A stretch of 64,000 nucleotides of DNA, from assembly GCA_963082975.1 (NCBI GenBank), contig OY720347.1:15544225-15608224 (forward strand), given 5' to 3'. This document shows, one piece after another, positions 55,776 through 64,000 of this stretch (its first letter is position 1; every line of letters starts with the position of its first letter). The notes below the pieces were generated by a model. The model saw nothing but the letters and a program-made list of their open reading frames with translations, was not told where the DNA came from and did no database searches. Source of the DNA: Labia minor. Taxonomy: Eukaryota > Arthropoda > Insecta > Dermaptera > Spongiphoridae. A program made the position numbers and the translations under genes.

Positions 55776-56020
55776 AATGAGTTCAATTATAATACTTCAA
55801 AATTTCTATATTTATTTAATATATAATATTAAAAAATATAGGTATTAATCGAGAATATTTAGAATAACATTATTTAGATATAAGTAATTGGTAAATTTAT
55901 AAAAAAAAATAATACTCATTTTAATAATATATATTCTTCACTATTTGTATATTCGTATAATTATATTCTCTATTTTAAATTTTGTTATACAAATTTTGAA
56001 AATTAGATACCTCAATGCAA
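55776..56020. other. AT-rich DNA
   Basis: Low-complexity AT-rich sequence between repeat B and the Helitron-like segment; nothing recognised. Confidence 0.5.
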
Positions 56021-56608
56021 CTCGGATTGATAAATGAATTAGACTGGGGTAGGACTTATTTATATGTTTCTTCTAATCTTAGGAGAATATCAATACGAAT
56101 TATCGCCAAATCGAACAACATTAGATCAAATATAATCTCATTGGATCATTCAATATTTCTATACACCAATTATTCTGACTCATAATCAGTTTAAATTAAA
56201 TCGTATTTAAATTAATAAATAAATTTTTGAATATTCTTAAATCATGTGTGATTTTTTATCGAGAAAAAGTTAATTTTAATTTTATTATATGTCTCAAGTC
56301 TCAAACTTTTTTTAAATTTCCCTAAATTTAATTATAATAAAAATTATTCAATAAACGATAAATGAATATCAAAATTTATATATTAAGGTATATTCAAATT
56401 CATTATAACAAATACAATAAAATATTTAATTCATTTCCTGATTAAATTTAAAAAAAAAATCAAAACACGAAAAGCAAATGAATGTTATAATATACAGATT
56501 GGAATCAAATAAATGAAAACTTATCCTACAGACTTTCAAACAAACATTATGTATCACTTCGGGGGGTACAAGGGGCAAAAGAACGCCGAATTCGGTCTGA
56601 GCATCTAG
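56021..56608 (+). mobile_element. Helitron-like 3' end, plus orientation
   Basis: Shares blocks with 14322-19144 and, inverted, with 47402-48140 (GACTGGGGTAGGACTTATTT, TCTTAGGAGAATATCAATAC, GACTTTCAAACAAACATTAT). It ends with the small hairpin CCGAATTCGG, then TCTGAGCATCTAG, before host T 56609. Its 5' start is not identified. Confidence 0.65.
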
Positions 56609-56890
56609 TTAATTATTATTAATTAATTATGTAGTTAAATTAGATTGAAGAATATTTTGATATTAATTTTTATACAAGTTTTATATAAATTAAAGAGCTT
56701 AAAATAATTTAATGTTATTTTGGCCTACCCCACTGTGTTCATTAGTTTTCATTGACAATTTATCTTTATTTTGTTTTTATTTATTAATATCTTATCTTAT
56801 GTTAATCATTATCTGACATTGGAGGGGACCAAGTTCAAGTGAAGAGTGAAGGAGAAATGAAGAGTGGGATAGATTAAGAGGAGATATGAG
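56609..56890. other. Upstream region of regucalcin
   Basis: AT-rich, then from about 56715 more balanced (TTGGCCTACCCCACTGTGTT, GGAGGGGACCAAGTTCAAGT) leading into the TATA-like box. It is the likely promoter-proximal region. Confidence 0.4.
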
Positions 56891-56897
56891 TATATAA
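56891..56897 (+). promoter_or_regulatory. TATA-like box of regucalcin
   Basis: TATATAA lies about 100 bases before the regucalcin ATG, after a purine-rich, more mixed-composition stretch (56818-56890). A start site 25-32 bases downstream would give a leader of about 70 nt. In AT-rich DNA such strings are common, so position is the main support. Confidence 0.35.
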
Positions 56898-56994
56898 GAA
56901 ACGAAAATATTTTTTTAAGTTCTGTTAGTTAATTAAAAAATTTTCATTCGTTGATGTAATATCGAGACTAACAGGAATTTATTTATATTTGAAA

Positions 56995-59014
56995 ATGTCT
57001 TACAAAATTGAAATAATTAAAGTTAATACAACCTTAGGTGAAGGGCCTCACTGGGTCCCTAGCGAGAAAGCATTATATTTAATTGATATTAGAACTGGAA
57101 AATTAATTAAGATTGATGCTGTAACCAAGAAGATCACCTCTATTAAACCAAAAGGTATTTATTTAATTATTTCATTTTATCTTGTTATTATATATACATA
57201 TAAATATTCGTGTTAAAACACAGTCAGAAATAATTATTTTATATTATATATATATATATAATATAAAATAATTGTATTTTTTTTTTTTAGATAAAACACC
57301 AATTTCATTCATTTTACCTGTTCATGGAAAGCCTGGACAATTCGTAGTTGCATATCGAAAAGAGCTTACGCTTGTACATTGGAATGGCAAAGATGATGAT
57401 GCCAATGTCAAATTACAAGTGCTTCATACACTGGAAGCTGGTGATCGTTTGAATGACGGGAAAGCTGATCCACGAGGACGTATTTGGACGGGCTCCATGG
57501 GGGTTGAAGATAATGGTAGATTCGAGGATGAACAAGGAAAATTATATGTAATAGAAGAGGGCAAAAAACCCAATGCACAAGTTGACAAAATTGGAATAAG
57601 CAACGGTCTTACCTGGTCACTCGATTCAAAAACCATGTATTACATCGACTCACTTCGTTACAGAGTAGATGCAATGGATTATGATGTAGAAAAAGGAACT
57701 GTTTGTAAGTAAAATATGAATTCTATTATGTCCCAATGAAATAGAAGTTAGATTGTGGTGAAGAGTTCAATATCTTTTTTATACCATAAAAACATTACTT
57801 AACTTTTATATATATATAGGAGGCAGCTAGCCGAGAGTGTAGGGTGGCAATTATCTACACAAGAAGTCGGCGTTCGATTCGAACTAAGAACAAATTTTTC
57901 TAATAAAATTCAATTTAACATCAGCTGCCTCCTGCTCCAGGAACTGTCAGTTCCTCGTTCTATACATGCGGGAAACCACCGTATTAACATTCCCAAGAAA
58001 AATCATTATGGCTGCGCAGCTTCTAAGGCTATTCTAGTCATGATGATAGCCAAACTCCGAAAGGGAGACGGCACCTTAAGAAGAAGAATATATATATATA
58101 TATATTATAATTCTATTAGAACATTAACCTTATAGTCCTTTGTAGTTCCATTATTTATCTCTTATACGTATACTTTATAGGAAAAAAAAGGTTTAAAATT
58201 TATTTCTATATCTTTCTCATGAATAATATACATACAATATTAATATTTTTTCATATTCATGAATGAGACATTACATTTTTGATAATAACACTCTAATAAA
58301 AAAACATAATCACTTTTTTACGTTTTAATTATTTTTTATTTTGATGATTTCATTTAATATTTATATTATATAACTCTCCAAAGAATTTATTAGAAATAAT
58401 TATTTTTTTTTATATATATTTTTCATCAAATTGTTACTCTTAACTTTTTATTGTAAATGATATCATGTACTATAAACATTTTGTAATTATATTTATATAT
58501 ATATATTTTTTAAGCAAACCGACGAGTCATTTTTGACTTTCGAAAAAATAATGTCAAAGGATTACCCGATGGAATGACAATAGATAACGAAGGAATGTTA
58601 TGGGTGGCATGTTTTGATGGTGCACAGGTTAGTTTTAATTATTTTATTATTATTATTTTATTTTTAATTTAAAAATTCACATTATTATTTTATTTTTAAT
58701 TTAAAAATTCACATTATTATTTTATTTTTAATTTAAAAATTCACATTATTATTAATATTATTAATTTTAATCTTATTATATAGATTATTCGTATCGATCC
58801 GATAAAATCGAAATTAGTTCAACAAATTCCACTGCCAGCTCTTCAACCAACAAGTGCTACCTTTGGGGGTGAGAATCATGATGAACTTTGGGTAACATCA
58901 GCAAATTTAATTGCCGATGCCAAACAAAAAGAAACTTACCCCGAATCTGGCAATGTATTTCGAATCACTGGATTAGGAGTTCATGGATATCCTAATGTAG
59001 AAGCCAAAATTTAA
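56995..59014 (+). CDS. rgn: Regucalcin / SMP-30 (gluconolactonase-fold), four exons
   Basis: Cytosolic metal-dependent six-bladed beta-propeller of the SMP-30/gluconolactonase family, linked to calcium binding and lactonase activity. Exons: 56995-57154, 57291-57704, 58515-58627, 58784-59014. All junctions are GT-AG and phases match, giving 305 residues against about 299 in vertebrate regucalcin. I chose ATG 56995 (MSYKIEIIKV); the frame is open for two codons before it but without an ATG. Family metal ligands are present: Glu16 in TLGEGPHW, Asn158 in GISNGLTWS and Asp210 in LPDGMTID. The substrate-side Arg106 and Asn108 sit in DRLNDGK. ADPRGRIWTGSMG (112-124) is also typical. The protein ends in GYPNVEAKI. 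All key residues and frames are intact, so this looks functional. Intron 2 carries a SINE and intron 3 a 32-bp triplicate. A TATA-like box lies about 100 bp upstream and AATAAA 34 bp after the stop. Confidence 0.95.
57705..58514 (+). other. Regucalcin intron 2 (810 bp)
   Basis: Donor GTAAGT, acceptor TTTTTTAAG. The middle is a tRNA-related SINE (about 57819-58090); the remainder is AT-rich with nothing recognised. Confidence 0.8.
57819..58092 (+). repeat. tRNA-derived SINE in regucalcin intron
   Basis: A GC-richer insert in an AT-rich intron. The head contains an A-box-like GCTAGCCGAGAGTG and a B-box-like GTTCGATTCGAAC about 45 bases apart, as in tRNA-derived SINEs. The body (CAGTTCCTCGTTCTATACAT, then GGGAAACCACCG) and the tail GACGGCACCTTAAGAAGAAG look like a LINE-derived 3' part. 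It lies in sense orientation in the host intron. Confidence 0.6.
58649..58744 (+). repeat. Three tandem 32-bp units in regucalcin intron 3
   Basis: Three identical 32-bp units, each ending AATTTAAAAATTCAC, fill most of the 156-bp intron 58628-58783. Exact identity suggests recent slippage or copy-number variation. Confidence 0.8.
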
Positions 59015-59803
59015 TTTGTATTTATTTATAAAAAAATTTATATAATTAATAAAAAGAAATTAAAAATTAACATTTTCCTCTTTTTTTTTGTTTTCTTTTT
59101 TTATTGTCTTTTCTTTCTCTTATTCTTATGAATAATTTTTTCTTTTATACTTATTTGATGTCAACTTGATAGATTAGGTATTATTATTCGAGGGAATAGA
59201 TTTCAAAGGAAAAATAATGCACGAATATTTTTTGAAATAAATTTGAGGCTAAGGACCTTATTAAAGAGGGTGCAAACGAAGGGGAAAGTACACAAGAATA
59301 AAGCAAGATGCATTATCTTACCCTTCCTCCCTACAGCGAGGCACTTTCAGGCTATAGTCAAATGCATTTTAAGAAAATTTATATCAAGGCTTTAACATTC
59401 TAAGTAAAGTAGAGAAGGAAATCTATTTGTAGGAAGTGAGAAAGTTGCAGGTTGCTCAGGTGGCCGTTGATTGGAGGCTGCCAGCAGATTTATGGATCCA
59501 AAAACTTTTGTTCCATTCATTCATTTATAGCGTAAATGAGATGAGGTGATAGAAAACTTATGAATTTATAGCAATAATTCCATATTTTCTATTATACAAT
59601 ATAGGAATACAATGAATATAGCAATAATAAATAACGAACATTTATCTTAAAACATAACCAAAAATAAAAACAACTTTTTGTGTTTATGATCCAGGAAGAA
59701 ACATCAATTTTTTTTATTATTGAAAAAAATTACTAATCATTGTAAGAAAGAATAGAATAAATTTCTTAACTAAGTTTGTTTAGTATAGAATCTATAAAAA
59801 GTA
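59015..59803. other. Region downstream of regucalcin, GC-richer at 59160-59530
   Basis: After the 3' UTR, a mixed-composition stretch (GAGGGTGCAAACGAAGGGGA, TACCCTTCCTCCCTACAGCG, AGGCTGCCAGCAGATTTATG) with no recognisable frame or repeat; then AT-rich DNA. Confidence 0.4.
59048..59053 (+). terminator. Poly(A) signal of regucalcin
   Basis: AATAAA begins 34 bases after the TAA stop and is followed about 25 bases later by a T-rich tract, the usual arrangement for a cleavage and polyadenylation site. Confidence 0.55.
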
Positions 59804-60248
59804 TACGAGGGTGGGGTGAAATGTTTCCGGCCTGACCAAGAAAAACGATGTTTTTAAATTTTTTTTATTTGCTTTATTTTTCAACATTCAAGATAGCTGA
59901 GACGTGTACGATGTCAGCTGAACATGAGCGAAATATTTTGCACAACCATTTGAACATGGAAAAGCTATGTGCCATGTGAGTGCCGCGTTTGCTAACATTA
60001 GACAAAAACTGCTTCGAAAAACCATTTCTACCGACAATTTGGCAGTGTAGGCGTAATCCAAACGAATTTTTGCGTCGATTCATAACTGTTGATGAGACTT
60101 AAATTAAATTAATTAATTAACTAAATTAGAACACCGTTATGAGAAATGTATCAGTGTTGATGGAGATTTTGTTGAAAAATAAAGCAAAAAAAAAATTTAA
60201 AAACATCGTTTTTCTTGGTCAGGCCGGAAACTTTTCAACCCACCCTCG
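59804..60248 (+). mobile_element. Internally deleted mariner MITE
   Basis: The termini ACGAGGGTGGGGTGAAATGT...TTTCCGGCCTGACCAAGAAA and their inverted partner bound 445 bp. Inside, in sense, a DD34D transposase piece: HERNILHNHLNMEKLCAM, stop, VPRLLTL-like, then FLRRFITVDET (first catalytic Asp) at about 60063-60100. Everything between there and the last 60 bases of the frame is deleted. Confidence 0.85.
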
Positions 60249-60512
60249 TATTATTAAATCATTAATTCTATAATTTTTAAGTTAAATTCTCAAGATGACG
60301 ATAAAATGTATACCTTACTATTAAATAAGAAAATTTTCAGAAGTTTAATATTAAAAATAAATTCAAATATGTAATTGGATAATCCTAAGATATATAAATA
60401 TTTAACATGAGATATTTTTATTATTATTTATTAAAAGGATGCCCAATGTATTATACATTATTAATATAAAGGGTTTATTTTTAGAAGAAATTTTATTTTT
60501 AACAGAAGATAG

Positions 60513-60772
60513 GGTAATTGTTTACAAACTGGGTAGGGATTTGGATGAAACTTGTCAGTGGATTCCTTTTTACTCTCTCGCCAGAGATAGTATTGCGATC
60601 TCGAAAATTTTCGATGTCGAGATTTTGATGTTTTTTTACGTTTTATCTCGTAAACTAGAAGAGACCGAGAAATATTGCATAAGGAAAATTTCTTTGGAAT
60701 TAAAAAAAAAATGAATCCACTGGCAAAGTTTCATCCAAATCCCTGAAGCTTCCCTTTTTGTAAACAATTACC
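60513..60772. mobile_element. Palindromic element (family C), short copy with a repeat B core
   Basis: The outer ends GGTAATTGTTTACAAACTGG and (inverted) GGTAATTGTTTACAAAAAGG match, as do GGATTTGGATGAAACTTGTC and its partner. In the middle sits CTCGCCAGAGATAGTATTGC...GATGTCGAGATTTTGATGTT from repeat B (about 60575-60638), followed by TTATCTCGTAAACTAGAAGA of family C. The 91-residue frame across it is spurious. Confidence 0.7.
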
Positions 60773-61484
60773 AAAGAGAGAAATCATTTACTATTTTTTA
60801 ATAAAAACTTTAAATTAAAATATTTTAATTTATTATAGGCACATTTATAATTAGTATATAAAATATTTTAAAAGTAACGTAAAGGGTATTTTTTCAAATA
60901 AGAAGGAAATCTTTAAAAATATTTATTTATATAAAATTCAAATGTGTACGTTACACCAAATTAGAAAAGAAAAAAGAGAATTGATTGAACATCTTATTTT
61001 CTATTTCTAAAAGTAGAAAGTCAAAGACGTAGTAGTGCTCTATTAATATTTAAAATTGAATGTATTAATTATTCACTGATTGATCTTTTTAGGCAAAGAT
61101 CAAATGAAAGAGCAAGTGATGTTGAAATGAATGAGAAAGAGTTTATAGAGAAAAAGGAAAACAAAAAATAGACGTCAATAAATGTCAGGATTATGGAGTT
61201 AGGTCGTTTCAATATAGAAAAGCACTCAATCTATGATTAGATTAAAGGTTTTGTTTTAATAATTTAAATAAAATTGGAACAAATCTCTTAGAGAATTTTA
61301 TTTATTTATTTTTTTGTTCTTTTTATTTTATCATATTTTACTTTTTATTGAGAATCAAGATTAGAATTATTTTTATATTTCCATTAAAATAAATTTTGGA
61401 TTTTATGATAAAATAAATCATCTAACAATCACAACTCTATTTTCATCCAAATTTATTAAAATTTATTTGTATAATTTAAAAACG
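60773..61484. other. AT-rich intergenic DNA
   Basis: No gene or repeat recognised. Confidence 0.5.
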
Positions 61485-61551
61485 AAAAATGAACTGTTGC
61501 CAGGCCTAAAACCAACCGACGATTTGAAATAAATTAATTTCCAAACATCAC

Positions 61552-61591
<40 letters not shown>

Positions 61592-62030
61592 TATAAAGTA
61601 TAAAAAAATATTTTAAAAATTTGAATTAAGATGACTAAATTATATTATCTTGGTTATTATTTTTAGTTTAATTACTCAATTATTAATTTCTATTATATTT
61701 GAAGTGAAATATTTTCCGACAATAAATATAAAATTTATAATTTGTAAACTGCCACTTCCGGTTTCTGGATATCCACCAAAAGTTGATGAATTCATGCTAC
61801 TGATGCATTAAGTAAATATACCAAATTTTATCAAAATATGTTGAGCTGATCGAGCTGTACACGTCTATACGGACACACAATGGACAGACGCACGGTCGGA
61901 CGGACAGACATTCTAAAAATACTTTTTTCTGATAACAAAATGCATAATTCGTGGAGAAATGTAATAATCTCTACATGTGAGATTTGATGTGAAAACAATA
62001 CCTTTATTTCCTATCGTCGGTCAGTAAAAA
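61485..62030 (+). repeat. Interspersed repeat family A, copy 6
   Basis: Starts GAACTGTTGCCAGGCCTAAA, has a (TA)n expansion at about 61554-61587 and ends CTATCGTCGGTCAGTAAAAA. It is a short form, like copies 1 and 4. Confidence 0.75.
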
Positions 62031-62519
62031 TATCATAATTATCTATGTTTTTCTATTAAAATTTTTTATCGCTTATTTCATCTAGCTTTAGCTGACTTTT
62101 AATTTATCTTAATATAAATTATTATCCCACAAAGTATAGATTAAAAAATCACACTATATATCAATGACATTATATTAAATGGTTTCAATAGATAATTATT
62201 TATTTTCTAACATATAATATTCATTATGTTTTTATCTCCAGGGAACAGATCAGCCAACATGAATAAATCGACGTATGCAGGCAGCCCTTAAGTATTAGTG
62301 AAGGGCGCTGCGATTACTAAGAAGGGTGTCTGAAAGTGTTGATGGATATGCTAACCCTTGCCCTATCTCTTATCGATTCGATTCTTTTAAAAAGAAACAT
62401 AGTTTGTTTGTTTGTTTATTAAAATATACAATTTTTTTTTCATAATACTCTTGAATTCAAAAAATAAAAAATATATAATAGGATAATATATAAATATAAT
62501 ATAATAATATATAAATATA
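62031..62519. other. Intergenic DNA with a hairpin-rich patch
   Basis: 62240-62390 is balanced and contains GCAGCCCTTAAGTATTAGTG then AAGGGCGCTGC, an inverted repeat (GCAGCCCTT/AAGGGCGCTGC, imperfect). Unidentified; the rest is AT-rich. Confidence 0.35.
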
Positions 62520-62780
62520 ATAGGAGATTCGGCAATTGCATTTATAGATAGTGTAGAAAAATTACTTAAAGCAGGAAAAGAGGTAGGACTAGAAATTAAT
62601 AATGCTAAGACAAAGTATTTACTAACAGAGAGGAATAGTATTAACACACAAAATCTTAACATACAAGATATAGAATTTGAATACTTAGGTTCTGTAAACA
62701 CGAATAATAATTATAATAATATTCGAGAAGAATTTAAATCGAGGTTGCAATCGGGTATCATGCAATAAAGGGACTTATTA
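62520..62780 (+). pseudogene. LINE reverse-transcriptase fragment
   Basis: Reads IGDSAIAFIDSVEKLLKAGKEVGLEINNAKTKYLLTERNSINTQ and on to EYLGSV...NNIREEFKSRLQSG, then breaks at about 62765. Same family as the next fragment but a separate copy: it restarts the same region 285 bp further on. Confidence 0.75.
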
Positions 62781-62804
62781 TATTTTATTATTATATATCT
62801 AATT

Positions 62805-63600
62805 GGAAATTCGGCAATTGCCTTTAAAGATAGCGCAGAAAAATTAATCGAAGCAGGAAAAGAGGTGGGTGGGGCTTGAAATTAATAGTAATAAGACAAA
62901 ATATTTAGTAACAGAGAAGAATAGTATTAACATACAAAGTCTTAACATATAAAATTTAGAATTTGAAAATGTAGAAAAATTTAAATACTTAGGTTCTGTA
63001 ATCAAAAACGATAATAATATTCGAGAAGAGTTTAAAGCGAGGTTACAATCTGGAAACGCCTGTTATCATCCAGTAAAGGGACTTGTCGCGTCAAAATTAT
63101 TATCAAAGGGAATAAAAGTTAAAATATATAAAACAATTATTTTACCGGTTGTATTATATGGATGTGAGGCATGGTCTATGACCTTAGGTGACGAGAATAG
63201 ATTTAGAGAATTTGAGAATAGGATTCTGCGAAGCATTTTTGGGCCAAAGAAAGATGAGGTCACCGGGGAATGGCGAAGATTGCATAACGAGGAATTGCAT
63301 GACCTCTATTCATCTCCAGATATAGTTAGAATTATAAAATCGAGAAGGCTACGGTTGGCAGAACACGTGGCTAGAATGGGAGAGGAAAGAATGGCGAAAA
63401 ATATATTGGTAGGGAGACCGAGTCGGATACGTCCGCTTGGAAGACCAATGGTGGATAACGTGGGAAGGGACGTAAGAGAGATGAGAGAGGATAGGGACTG
63501 GAGGGTTGTAGCTCAGAATAGGAATACTTGGAAGGGTGTGGTTGCTTCGGTCAAGAACTTTCAAGTTCCGTAGAGCCACAGAGATACATAGATAGATATA
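62805..63600 (+). pseudogene. LINE reverse-transcriptase C-terminal fragment, best preserved
   Basis: From IGNSAIAFKDSAEKLIEAGKE to the end of the ORF: KYLGSVIKNDNNIREEFKARLQSGNACYH, TIILPVVLYGCEAWSMTLGDENRFREFENRILRSIFGPKKDEVTGEWRRLHNEEL, RRLRLAEHVARMGEERMAKNILVGRPSRIRPLGRP, ending VVASVKNFQVP at 63571. A frameshift lies near 62875. The 3' tail has GATAGATAT repeats. The last 131 residues are open. It is a 5'-truncated non-LTR element. Confidence 0.85.
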
Positions 63601-63697
63601 GAAAAAAATAAAAAGAACAAATATATGAAATTCATTAACTGAAAAATTAAAAAAAAAATTAATTGCTAAATATTATTACAATAGTAGTAGAATAGTG

Positions 63698-64000
63698 CAG
63701 TGGTTCTTAAACTGTGGTCCGCGGACCCCTGGGGGTCCGCGAAGCCTTTACTGGGGGTCCGCGGTCCTCGGAAAAAAATCATCGTAAAAATATATACATA
63801 TATAAATATTTAAAGTTCATTGTTTAACTATATCCTCCTAGAGAATTACGGCTATAATTTAATACTATTAATAATACTATTTTATTTTATTAAATTGATA
63901 ATTATGTCAATTAATTTTTTGTGAATAAATAAACATATATAAAAAACTATATATAAAATTTGAATTTTCATCCATTCATTCATTTAAAATCATTTTTCGA
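63698..64000 (+). mobile_element. hAT element, left end (continues beyond window)
   Basis: CAGTGGTTCTTAAACTGTGG followed by nested GC-rich palindromes (GGTCCGCGGACCCCTGGGGG, TCCGCGAAGCC). This is the classic terminus of hAT-type non-autonomous elements. The other end is not in the window. Confidence 0.75.

Noticed and set aside
60439..60714. 91-residue plus-strand frame
   Set aside because: Runs through the short palindromic element and a repeat B fragment; no family resemblance.

Overview
This window is AT-rich nuclear DNA (roughly three quarters A+T by eye) from an arthropod, most likely an insect. It holds two spliced protein-coding genes with canonical GT-AG introns and a dense load of transposable elements. 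The protostome-restricted chemosensory ionotropic receptor (IR) family, insect-type mariner and hAT elements, and GATA-tailed non-LTR retroposons support this. I cannot name the order with confidence; a parasitoid-wasp-like hymenopteran is one possibility.

Layout. 1-9236 is intergenic: a broken hAT MITE, interspersed repeat families A and B, a tRNA-like SINE, a retroposon with a 15-bp target duplication, a palindromic element and two GC-richer islands. 9237-26290 (minus strand) is one nine-exon IR gene that I assembled from its splice sites; it encodes 662 residues, from signal peptide to the last membrane segment. Its introns hold a repeat-A copy with a LINE piece, a SINE, a Helitron-like block duplicated in tandem with a captured LINE fragment, a mariner remnant, a LINE with a microsatellite in its catalytic motif, a palindrome and a hAT MITE. 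26291-56994 is a 30-kb intergenic region with no gene I recognise. It contains hAT elements with exact 8-bp duplications, several mariner relics (one palindromic), a direct repeat pair, an RTE-like pseudogene, a degenerate 180-bp satellite and two outward-facing Helitron ends. 56995-59014 (plus strand) is a complete four-exon regucalcin/SMP-30 gene (305 residues) with all metal ligands. 59015-64000 carries a mariner MITE, a palindrome, repeat A, LINE fragments and the left end of a hAT element.

The most striking object is 50873-55697. It is a 4.8-kb foldback element with near-identical inverted arms, an exact 9-bp target-site duplication, and arms built of about 308-bp tandem units (two on the left, eight on the right). 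The units carry many TTGTGCT heptamers. It has no transposase of its own and resembles non-autonomous Mutator/FB-type foldback transposons; I know no named family that it matches.

The two genes have no evident functional link. The receptor would act in sensory neuron membranes (chemo-, thermo- or hygrosensation, depending on subtype). Regucalcin is a cytosolic calcium-binding gluconolactonase-fold enzyme.
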